In this document: in pieces, positions 57,205-64,000 of the stretch
Layout of the letters: each line of letters starts with the position of its first letter
Numbering within the stretch: position 1 is the stretch's first letter
NCBI GenBank assembly: GCA_031414805.1
Contig: JANOQJ010000001.1
Span: 62,001 to 126,000, forward strand
Origin: JAAFIW01 sp031414805
GTDB lineage: Bacteria; Pseudomonadota; Gammaproteobacteria; Burkholderiales; Burkholderiaceae_C
DNA length: 64,000 nucleotides
Direction of reading: 5' to 3'
Made by a program: the position numbers and the translations under genes
Notes under the pieces: generated by a model
What the model saw: the letters and a program-made list of their open reading frames with translations, nothing else
Told to the model about the DNA's origin: nothing
Databases searched by the model: none

Positions 57205-59352
57205 ATGACTCGTTCGCACAATTTGCGGCTGATGGTCGCCGCGCTTTCTGCTTTCACTATCGCCTTTGCTGCGCCCAGCGTTGCCAAAGACACTGCGCCC
57301 AAAGGTTCGGCCAAACACATTGCCACCGTCACCCAAAAGGTTAACGGCAATTTCATGAAGGCCAACGCCGCCAAAACCAATGACTGGCCCAGCTACGGGT
57401 TGGACTACGCCGAAACCCGCTTTTCGCGCCTGACAGCCATCAATGAAAACAACGTGAAAGATCTGGGCCTGGTCTGGTCTTACAACCTGGAGTCCACGCG
57501 CGGCGTGGAGGCCACGCCCCTGGTGGTCGACGGCATCATGTACGTCAGCGCCTCCTGGAGCATCGTGCACGCGGTGGATGTGCGCACCGGCAAACGGATC
57601 TGGACGTATGACCCCAAGGTGCCGCGCGAAGGGGGCTACAAGGGCTGCTGCGATGTGGTGAACCGCGGCGTGGCGCTGCACGAGGGCAAGGTGTTTGTGG
57701 CCTCGTATGACGGGCGCCTGATTGCGCTGAACGCTGCCACCGGCGAAAAGGTCTGGGAAAAAGACACGATTGAAAACAAGAAGATGTCTTACACCATCAC
57801 CGGCGCGCCGCGCGTGTTCAAGGGCAAGGTGATTATTGGCAACGGCGGTGCCGACCTGGGTGTGCGCGGCTACATCACCGCGTATGACGCCAAAACCGGA
57901 GACCAGAAATGGCGCTGGTACACCGTGCCGGGTGACCCCAGCAAGCCGTTTGAAAACGAGGCCATGGAGAAAGCCGCCAAAACCTGGGACCCGGCGGGCA
58001 AGTGGTGGGAGCTGGGCGGTGGCGGCACCGCGTGGGACACGATGAGTTTTGACCCCGAGCTGAACCTGATGTACATCGGCACCGGCAACGGCTCACCCTG
58101 GGCCCATGCGAAGCGCAGCCCGGCGGGTGGCGACAACCTGTACCTGGCCAGCATCGTCGCGCTGAACCCCGACACCGGCAAATACGTGTGGCATTACCAG
58201 CAGACCCCCGGCGACAACTGGGACTACACCTCCACCCAGCCCATGATCCTGGCCGATCTGAAGATCGAGAACAAGCAGCGCAAAGTCATCATGCATGCGC
58301 CGAAAAACGGCTTCTTTTTCGTGATTGACCGCACCAACGGCAAGTTCATCTCGGCGCAAAACTTTGTGCCGGTCAACTGGGCTACGGGTTACGACAAAGA
58401 GGGTCGTCCGATGGTCAACCCCGAGGCGCGCAACACCGAAAAACCATTTGAGGTGATGCCCAGCGCCTACGGTGCGCGCAACTGGCACAGCATGTCGTTC
58501 AACCCGCAAACCGGGCTGGTTTACATGCCGGTGCAAAACGTGCCGCTGACCTTGATGGACAACAAAGCCTGGAAGCCCAATGCCAATGTGCCTGGCGAGC
58601 CCCACGGCGGCTTGGGCTGGAACCTGGCCAAGATGGCCAACGTCGAGCCACCCAAAGGCAAACCGTTTGGCCGCCTGATTGCCTGGGACCCCGTGGCGCA
58701 AAAACCCGCATGGACGAACGAGCAGATTTCGCCCTGGAATGGCGGCACGCTCAGCACCGCAGGCAACCTGGTGTTTCAGGGCACGGCCGATGGCCGGTTC
58801 ATGGCTGTGAACGCCAAAACGGGCGAAAAACTGTGGGAAAGCCCCACCGGCACCGGCGTGGTGGCCGCGCCCAGCACCTATATGGTCGACGGCAAGCAAT
58901 ACGTGTCGATTGCGGTGGGTTGGGGCGGTGTGTATGGCATCACCATGCGTCACTCCGACCGGCAAGGCCCCGGCACGGTCTACACCTTTGCCGTCGGTGG
59001 AAAAGCGCCGCTGCCGGAGTTTGTGCAATACCGGATGGACGAACTGGTTTCAGGCGTGAAGTACGACCCCAAGCAGGTGCAAGCGGGCACCATGCTGTAC
59101 GTGAACAACTGCGTGTTTTGCCACGGCGTGCCGGGCGTGGACCGGGGCGGCAACGTTCCCAACTTGGGCTACATGAACGCGTCTTACATCGAAAACCTGC
59201 AAAACTTTGTCTACAAAGGCCCGGCCACCGAGCGCGGCATGCCAGACTTCACCGGCAAGCTGAATAAAGACGAGATCGAGCAGATCAAGGCCTTCATTCA
59301 AGGCACGGCAGACGCCATCCGACCGCCGAAAAAAGTTTCAGAAGCCAAATAA
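57205..59352 (+). CDS. PQQ-dependent quinohemoprotein alcohol dehydrogenase
   Basis: 715 residues from the ATG at 57205, with a Sec signal (RLMVAALSAFTIAFAAPSVA). The eight-bladed PQQ propeller shows the adjacent-cysteine disulfide in KGCCDVVN, DNWDYTSTQPM around the catalytic aspartate, and several tryptophan-docking motifs. The C-terminal cytochrome c domain has CVFCH (about residue 648) and MPDF as heme ligand region. It is very close in pattern to the soluble type II quinohemoprotein ethanol dehydrogenase of Comamonas testosteroni. It oxidises alcohols in the periplasm and needs PQQ and calcium. The PqqU-like receptor gene follows. Confidence 0.94.
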   Translation: MTRSHNLRLMVAALSAFTIAFAAPSVAKDTAPKGSAKHIATVTQKVNGNFMKANAAKTNDWPSYGLDYAETRFSRLTAINENNVKDLGLVWSYNLESTRGVEATPLVVDGIMYVSASWSIVHAVDVRTGKRIWTYDPKVPREGGYKGCCDVVNRGVALHEGKVFVASYDGRLIALNAATGEKVWEKDTIENKKMSYTITGAPRVFKGKVIIGNGGADLGVRGYITAYDAKTGDQKWRWYTVPGDPSKPFENEAMEKAAKTWDPAGKWWELGGGGTAWDTMSFDPELNLMYIGTGNGSPWAHAKRSPAGGDNLYLASIVALNPDTGKYVWHYQQTPGDNWDYTSTQPMILADLKIENKQRKVIMHAPKNGFFFVIDRTNGKFISAQNFVPVNWATGYDKEGRPMVNPEARNTEKPFEVMPSAYGARNWHSMSFNPQTGLVYMPVQNVPLTLMDNKAWKPNANVPGEPHGGLGWNLAKMANVEPPKGKPFGRLIAWDPVAQKPAWTNEQISPWNGGTLSTAGNLVFQGTADGRFMAVNAKTGEKLWESPTGTGVVAAPSTYMVDGKQYVSIAVGWGGVYGITMRHSDRQGPGTVYTFAVGGKAPLPEFVQYRMDELVSGVKYDPKQVQAGTMLYVNNCVFCHGVPGVDRGGNVPNLGYMNASYIENLQNFVYKGPATERGMPDFTGKLNKDEIEQIKAFIQGTADAIRPPKKVSEAK

Positions 59353-59381
59353 TTGAAGCAGCACGTATTCAACTTTTTTCC

Positions 59382-59477
59382 GTCATTCCCGCGCAGGCGG
59401 GAATCCACCTCAGCACGCCAGCAGGGCAATGAACCGCAGCGTCGTCGCACCTGGATTCCCGCCGGCGCGGGAATGAC
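59382..59477. repeat. Inverted pair of GATTCCCGC-type REP palindromes at the start of pqqU
   Basis: GTCATTCCCGCGCAGGCGGG (then AATCCA) at 59382-59407 and TGGATTCCCGCCGGCGCGGG (then AATGAC) at 59452-59477, inverted. The ATG in GGGAATGACG is a candidate start codon of the receptor gene. Confidence 0.85.
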
Positions 59478-61641
59478 GTCTGCTGGGTTTGCCACGTTCT
59501 GCATGCTTTTGTGTATGGGCACGAGCGCATCTGCACAGACAGTTGTTGAACCCTCACTAAGGCCCGTCGTGATCTCGGTCACGCCCGGCATTGCGCAATC
59601 CGCCTTTGACGCGCCGGCCTCGGTTGATGTGCTGGGCGCCGCGCAACTGCAAAACGCACAACTGCAAGTCAACCTGAGCGAATCATTGGTGCGGGTGCCC
59701 GGCGTGGTGGCGCAAAACCGGCAAAACTACGCGCAAGACCTGCAAATCTCCATTCGCGGCTTTGGTGCCCGCTCCACTTTTGGCGTGCGCGGCCTGCGCC
59801 TGTATGCAGACGGCATTCCGGCCAGCGGGCCCGATGGGCAAGGCCAGGTGTCGCACTTTGATCTGTCGTCGGCTGCCCGCGTGGAGGTGCTGCGCGGGCC
59901 GTTTTCGGCGCTGTATGGCAACTCGTCGGGCGGTGTGATCAGCATCTTCACAGTCGACGGCGGGCCGCAGACGGTGGTTGATCTAGACACCGCGTTTGGC
60001 AGCGACGGCGTGCGGCGCACGGGCCTCAAACTCACCGGCAGGGTAGGCGAGGGGGGCGCGGTGCAATACAACCTGAGCGCAGCAGGCTTTCAAACCGATG
60101 GCCTGCGCCCCCACAGCGCGGCCCAGCGCGACAGTTTCAATGGCAAGCTGAAATACAACATCAGCAGCGACACGAAACTGAGTTTTGTGTTGAATCACGT
60201 GAACATGCCCGACGTGCAAGACCCGCTAGGCCTGAGCCGCGCTGAGTTCGATGCCAACCCCCGGCAAACCACGGCCAGCGCCACGCAGTTCAACACCCGC
60301 AAGTCGCTCTCGCAAACCCAGGGCGGCGTGGTGCTGGACCATCGGTTGAATGCGCAGCATGCGCTGCAGGTCACCGGCTACTACGGCGAGCGCGCGGTGA
60401 CGCAGTTTCAGTCGATTCCAGTGGCCACCCAGGCGGCGGCCACGCAGCCCGGCGGCGTGATTGATCTGGCGCGTCGCTACCAGGGGCTGGATGTGCGCTG
60501 GGTGAATAAAACCCGTTTGGCCGATGCACCGTTGACGCTCACCATCGGAGTGGCCGCCGATCAACTGAGCGAAGGGCGCAAAGGCTTTCAAAACTTCATC
60601 GGCACTACCCTGGGCGCTGCTATGGGAACGACGCTCGGTGTCGTGGGCGCGCTGCGCCGCGATGAGCGCAACAAAGTCACCAGCAACGCGGTTTACGCGC
60701 AGGCCCAGTGGTCCCTCAACGAGCGCTTCAGCGCCTCGGCGGGCCTGCGCTACACGCGTATCGCCTTTGTTTCCCAAGACCAGTACGTGGTGCCCGGCAA
60801 TGCGGATGACAGCGGCGCGGCCACCTACAAAGCCACCACGCCGGCGCTGGGCCTGGTTTTTCACGCCACCGACCGCCTGAACATTTACGCCGCCGTGGGC
60901 CGCGGTTTCGAGTCACCCACCTTGAACGAGCTGGCCTACCGCGCGGGTGGCGGCACCGGGTTGAACTTTGATTTGAAGGGGGCCAGCAGCCGCCAGTGGG
61001 AGCTGGGCATCAAGGCCGAGTTGAATGACACATGGCGCTTGAACGCCGCTTACTTCCAGGCCAAAACCAGCAACGAACTGGTGGTGCTGAGCAACACCGG
61101 CGGGCGCAGCACGTTTCAAAACGCGGGTACGACGCAACGTAACGGCGTAGAAGCGGCGCTGGCAGGCGATATGACGAAAAGCGGCTCGGGCTTGTCCACC
61201 TACCTGTCGGCCACCTACCTGGATGCGCAATACAAAAACAGTTTCCTGACCTGCGGCTCGCCCCCGTGCACCACGCCCACTTTGCGGGTGAACAGCGGCA
61301 ACCGCATTCCCGGTATTCCCCGCACCAGCCTGTTTGCCGAACTGGCCTTCAAGCACCGGCCTTGGGGTCTGGACGCCGCGCTTGAAATGCGCCATGTCGG
61401 CAAAATCTATGTCGATGACCGCAACACGGACGCCGCGCCCGCGGCCACCACGTTTAACCTGCGCGCCTCGTTGTCGCAAACGGTCGGCAAATGGACGTTT
61501 AAAGAGTTCGTGCGCATCGACAATTTAGCCAACAAAAACTACGCCGGCGCGGTGATCGTGAATGAGGGTAATGGCCGGTTTTTTGAACCTGCGCCGGGGC
61601 GTAGCGGCCTGTTGGGCGTGAGTGCACAGTATACGTTTTAG
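59473..61641 (+). CDS. pqqU: TonB-dependent receptor, PqqU/YncD type (PQQ uptake)
   Basis: 722 residues from the ATG at 59473; a TTG at 59353 gives 40 more residues translated from a REP pair. The signal peptide FATFCMLLCMGTSASAQ is short and lacks basic residues from the later start, so the true start is unclear. The plug has NLSESLVRVPGVVAQNRQNY, AQDLQISIRGFGARSTFGVR and LYADGIPASGPDGQGQVSHF, and the barrel ends with GNGRFFEPAPGRSGLLGVSA, QYTF. These segments follow E. coli YncD, shown to import PQQ, almost throughout. Adjacency to a PQQ dehydrogenase supports a PQQ-scavenging role. Confidence 0.88.
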   Translation: MTSAGFATFCMLLCMGTSASAQTVVEPSLRPVVISVTPGIAQSAFDAPASVDVLGAAQLQNAQLQVNLSESLVRVPGVVAQNRQNYAQDLQISIRGFGARSTFGVRGLRLYADGIPASGPDGQGQVSHFDLSSAARVEVLRGPFSALYGNSSGGVISIFTVDGGPQTVVDLDTAFGSDGVRRTGLKLTGRVGEGGAVQYNLSAAGFQTDGLRPHSAAQRDSFNGKLKYNISSDTKLSFVLNHVNMPDVQDPLGLSRAEFDANPRQTTASATQFNTRKSLSQTQGGVVLDHRLNAQHALQVTGYYGERAVTQFQSIPVATQAAATQPGGVIDLARRYQGLDVRWVNKTRLADAPLTLTIGVAADQLSEGRKGFQNFIGTTLGAAMGTTLGVVGALRRDERNKVTSNAVYAQAQWSLNERFSASAGLRYTRIAFVSQDQYVVPGNADDSGAATYKATTPALGLVFHATDRLNIYAAVGRGFESPTLNELAYRAGGGTGLNFDLKGASSRQWELGIKAELNDTWRLNAAYFQAKTSNELVVLSNTGGRSTFQNAGTTQRNGVEAALAGDMTKSGSGLSTYLSATYLDAQYKNSFLTCGSPPCTTPTLRVNSGNRIPGIPRTSLFAELAFKHRPWGLDAALEMRHVGKIYVDDRNTDAAPAATTFNLRASLSQTVGKWTFKEFVRIDNLANKNYAGAVIVNEGNGRFFEPAPGRSGLLGVSAQYTF

Positions 61642-61700
61642 CTATTATTTATATAGCTGTTTGAGCAGTATTTACAAGGGCTAAAGGCCGATTTGGTATG
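61640..61700 (+). repeat. R65 dispersed repeat between pqqU and xdhC
   Basis: GCTATTATTTATATAGCTGT, TTGAGCAGTATTTACAAGGG, CTAAAGGCCGATTTGGTATG. A full-length copy that starts at the pqqU stop and ends at the xdhC start codon, filling the whole spacer. Confidence 0.93.
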
Positions 61701-62774
61701 GAAAACATCGATGTGATGGTGCTGCGCACCCTGCGCGACTGGCGCTTTGCTGGCAAGCGCGCCTTGCTCGCCACCGTGGTGCGCACCTGGGGCAGCTCGC
61801 CCCGTCCGGTCGGCTCCATCATGGCGCTATGCGAAGACGGCGCGGTGGTCGGTTCGGTGTCGGGCGGGTGTATTGAAGACGATTTGATTTACCAGTTCAC
61901 GCAGGCTTATTCAAGTACCTCGGTGCACGATACAAAGCACATCCCCAGCGGCCCGCCCAGCTTCATCAAATACGGCATCAGCGCCGACGAAGCCCACCGC
62001 TTTGGCTTGCCCTGCGGCGGCACGCTGGAGCTGCTGCTGGAGTTCGACCCCGATGCCGCCAGTCTGGCCGAGTTGGTCGTTGCCCTGGAGGCCGGGCAGC
62101 TCATGCAGCGCACCGTGCAACTGGCCGACGGCAGCGCCGTGCTCGCACCCGCCACCGCCCCGCAAGACCTGAGCCTGAGCGCCACTGCCCTGGTCAACAC
62201 CTTTGGCCCTGAGTACCGCATGCTGCTGATTGGCGCGGGCCAGCTCACCGAATACCTGGCCACCATGGCCCTGTTCAGTGGCTTTGCCGTCACCGTGTGC
62301 GACCCGCGCGAGGAATACCGCGGTGCCTGGCGCGTGGCCAACGCCAAAGTGGTGGCCGACATGCCCGACGACGTCGTTACCGCCTTCAAACCCGACCGCC
62401 GCAGCTGCGTGGTGGCCCTCACGCACGACCCCAAGCTGGACGACCTGGCCCTGCTGGAAGCCCTGAAAACCGACGCCTTCTACGTGGGTGCCATCGGCAG
62501 CCGCCGAAACAACGCAGCCCGCCATCAGCGCATGGTCGAACACTTCGAGCAAACCGCTCAGGACCTGGCCCGCCTGCGCGGGCCGATTGGCATCTACATC
62601 GGCAGCAAAACCCCGCCCGAAATTGCGGTGAGCGTGATGGCGGAAATTCTGGCGGTGAAAAACGGCGTGGCCTTGCCGCGGGATATGGATGTGGGCCAGG
62701 CCAAAGACGATCTGGCGGTACCAGGGAACGATGATGGTGCCCTGGTGTGTGGCATGCCGCGTCGGGCGGCGTAA
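61698..62774 (+). CDS. XdhC-family molybdenum-enzyme maturation protein
   Basis: 358 residues. N-terminal XdhC_CoxI domain: LLATVVRTWGSSPRPVGSIM, GSVSGGCIEDDLI and GLPCGGTLELLLE with the conserved cysteines. C-terminal Rossmann part: LLIGAGQLTEYLATMALFSG, YVGAIGSRRNNAARHQRM and GIYIGSKTPPEIAVSVMAEI. XdhC proteins deliver sulfurated molybdenum cofactor to xanthine dehydrogenase-type enzymes. No such enzyme lies in the window. The ATG is at the end of the R65 copy. Confidence 0.9.
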   Translation: MENIDVMVLRTLRDWRFAGKRALLATVVRTWGSSPRPVGSIMALCEDGAVVGSVSGGCIEDDLIYQFTQAYSSTSVHDTKHIPSGPPSFIKYGISADEAHRFGLPCGGTLELLLEFDPDAASLAELVVALEAGQLMQRTVQLADGSAVLAPATAPQDLSLSATALVNTFGPEYRMLLIGAGQLTEYLATMALFSGFAVTVCDPREEYRGAWRVANAKVVADMPDDVVTAFKPDRRSCVVALTHDPKLDDLALLEALKTDAFYVGAIGSRRNNAARHQRMVEHFEQTAQDLARLRGPIGIYIGSKTPPEIAVSVMAEILAVKNGVALPRDMDVGQAKDDLAVPGNDDGALVCGMPRRAA

Positions 62775-62901
62775 ACACGTTCTCGCCAGCGGTATTTTTA
62801 TAGCCGACTGTTTGATGCGCGCACATGTCTGTGCGATAGCAGACATACATCCGTCGTGACCCCTGCGCATACTGAGCGGTTTACCACTTCACTGCCCTCC
62901 C

Positions 62902-63777
62902 ATGATCCGCATCGACCTCCAACTGGCCTTGCACTACGAAGTCGATTCAAGCGGTGCCGACTTCATCTTTAATATTCATCCGGCCTACACCGCTTGCCAG
63001 CAGGTATCCAACGAAAACCTGTGGCTCAGTCAGGACGTGGCGTCCAAGCTGCACACCGACCCGACCACCGGGAACCGCTACCTGCGGCTGACGGCTTTGC
63101 CGGGGGAATTGAAGCTGACTTACAGCGCCACCGTGGATCTTTTGCACCACCGCGAGAAAACGGCTGATCTGTTTGAAGTGCCGGTGCACGACTTGCCGCC
63201 GCAGGCGCTGGGCTACATCTATCCCAGCCGCTATTGCCAGTCTGACCGCCTCATCAAGCTGGCCACGCGCGCTTTTGGCGGCATGCGGCAGGGCTATGAC
63301 CGGGTGCAGGCGATTGCGCAGTGGGTGCAAGACCATGTGGCCTTCACCTCCAACTCCAGCAACGCCAACACTTCGGCGGTCGATACCTTGATCGAGCAAG
63401 TCGGTATTTGCCGCGACTTTGCGCATTTGATGATTGCCTTGTGCCGGGCCGTGAACATCCCTGCGCGCTTCGCCACAGGTACCGATTACGGTGCCGACCC
63501 CGTGCTGGGCCCGCCGGATTTTCACGCCTATGTGGAGGTGTACTTGCAAGACCCACAAGGGATGGGCCGTTGGTACATATTTGACGCGTCAGGTACCGCC
63601 ATACCCATGGCATTCATGCGCTTCGGCACGGGGAGAGACGCCGCCGACGTGGCGTTCGCGACCATCTTTGGTGGCGTGCAAACCCACGCACCATTTGTGA
63701 AAGCCTGGGCAGTAGATGATGCGTCGCGGGGCATGGAATTGCCCTATCGGTGTGTGGACGCACTGTCAACCGACTGA
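62902..63777 (+). CDS. Transglutaminase-like cysteine peptidase family protein
   Basis: 291 residues. An N-terminal beta domain (FNIHPAYTACQQVSNENLWL, LKLTYSATVDLLHHR) is followed by the transglutaminase-like core. Cys is in VGICRDFAHLMIALCRAVNI, His in PPDFHAYVEVYL, and Asp in WYIFDASGTAIPM, a complete triad. Bacterial relatives are thought to be proteases or amidases and often sit near circularly permuted ATP-grasp genes; none is here. There is no signal peptide. The 62775-62901 gap shows no gene. Confidence 0.9.
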   Translation: MIRIDLQLALHYEVDSSGADFIFNIHPAYTACQQVSNENLWLSQDVASKLHTDPTTGNRYLRLTALPGELKLTYSATVDLLHHREKTADLFEVPVHDLPPQALGYIYPSRYCQSDRLIKLATRAFGGMRQGYDRVQAIAQWVQDHVAFTSNSSNANTSAVDTLIEQVGICRDFAHLMIALCRAVNIPARFATGTDYGADPVLGPPDFHAYVEVYLQDPQGMGRWYIFDASGTAIPMAFMRFGTGRDAADVAFATIFGGVQTHAPFVKAWAVDDASRGMELPYRCVDALSTD

Positions 63778-63786
63778 GCCTGAATT

Positions 63787-63848
63787 TATGCAAAAAGCGC
63801 TTGTATCCCTTATAAATACTGCTCAAGCAGCTATATAAAAAATAGCAA
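63787..63848 (-). repeat. R65 dispersed repeat, between convergent genes
   Basis: TATGCAAAAAGCGCTTGTAT, CCCTTATAAATACTGCTCAA, GCAGCTATATAAAAAATAGC. A full-length reverse copy filling the spacer between two stop codons. Confidence 0.9.
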
Positions 63849-63850
63849 AC

Positions 63851-64000
63851 CTATTGCTTTCTGTCCAGTAGCGAGTTGGCCAGCGCCAGCAGCGCGGCCG
63901 AAAACGGATTGACGGGCAGCAGGCGCACCGCTTGTACGGCCAGCTCAGCTTGGTCTGATGCGGTGGCTTGCGCCACATCCAGCGCGCCCGTGCGTTTGAC
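63851..64000 (-). CDS. Polyprenyl diphosphate synthase, C-terminal end only
   Basis: The minus strand is open from the window edge to a TAG at 63851, giving 49 residues (VKRTGALDVAQATASDQAEL, AVQAVRLLPVNPFSAALLAL, ANSLLDRKQ). This matches the last helices of the long-chain polyprenyl synthases such as IspB (TGALDYT...A...LP.S.....L..LA). The catalytic aspartate motifs lie outside the window, so the chain length cannot be judged. The start is missing because the window ends. Confidence 0.75.
   Translation of the reverse strand, partial: VKRTGALDVAQATASDQAELAVQAVRLLPVNPFSAALLALANSLLDRKQ

Noticed and set aside
1..64000. CRISPR array, tRNA or rRNA genes
   Set aside because: The repeats seen are dispersed and palindromic without regular spacers; no cloverleaf or rRNA-like sequence was recognised by eye.

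Overview
The window reads as chromosome of a betaproteobacterium, most likely Comamonadaceae (Rhodoferax/Polaromonas-like). This is inferred from the protein sequences, high GC with short intergenic gaps, the rpsP-rimM-trmD-rplS operon, the ftsK-lolA pair, a Comamonas-type quinohemoprotein alcohol dehydrogenase, and several families of palindromic repeats inside and between genes. No rRNA, tRNA, CRISPR array, prophage or complete insertion sequence was seen.

Layout. 1-5 kb: the end of a surface-polysaccharide locus: a truncated YhcG-type nuclease, a TviB-type UDP-sugar dehydrogenase with an ops-like site in its leader, an RfaH/NusG-like antiterminator, and a divergent YjbH outer-membrane protein. 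5-17.5 kb: housekeeping genes: 2OG oxygenase, rluA, TM2 protein, acetyltransferase, the rpsP operon, Nudix, CobD/CbiB-like, the M48 protease-phhB-rsgA operon, orn and a RhlE-type helicase. 17.7-26.5 kb: an MFS exporter, a decayed glycosyltransferase/beta-barrel locus, an esterase, a MobA-like transferase, a lipoprotein, guaC, PAP2 and an ArnT-like glycosyltransferase. 26.5-31 kb: an accessory stretch with two foldback mobile elements around an unknown gene, a LuxR regulator with a degenerate receiver, a bactofilin, and a lower-GC CHAT protease preceded by a 32-residue membrane peptide. 31-45 kb: cinA-pgpA, LysR regulators, tautomerases, isoaspartyl peptidase, dienelactone hydrolase, ZIP transporter, a FitAB-type toxin-antitoxin, a phosphatase, a sulfurtransferase and a DMT transporter. 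45-51 kb: lolA, ftsK, a Crp-family regulator, trxB, rpmB-rpmG. 51-64 kb: a MocR-ridA divergon, a desaturase, an RsmB-type methyltransferase, CoxG, a PQQ alcohol dehydrogenase beside a PqqU-like TonB receptor, XdhC, a transglutaminase-like protein and the end of a polyprenyl synthase.

The most striking feature is a dispersed element of about 65 bp (called R65 here), with about 24 recognisable copies, one per 2.7 kb. Its core is AATAGCTGCTTGAGCAGTAT followed by TTATAAGGGCT and then a GGCCGATTTGGCTTGAA tail. It contains two small dyads. More than half of the copies lie in or at the edges of coding sequences. There they supply start codons, stop codons, linkers, parts of membrane segments and, in lolA, the hydrophobic core and cleavage site of the signal peptide. 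In the only coding frame where the consensus has a stop (TGA), both long in-frame copies (lolA, coxG) read TCA. A second family, a foldback MITE of 160-176 bp with GGAACCTCTG termini and 4-bp target duplications, is present three times. Two REP-like palindrome families occur mostly as inverted pairs; one lies in the PAP2 gene and one at the start of pqqU.
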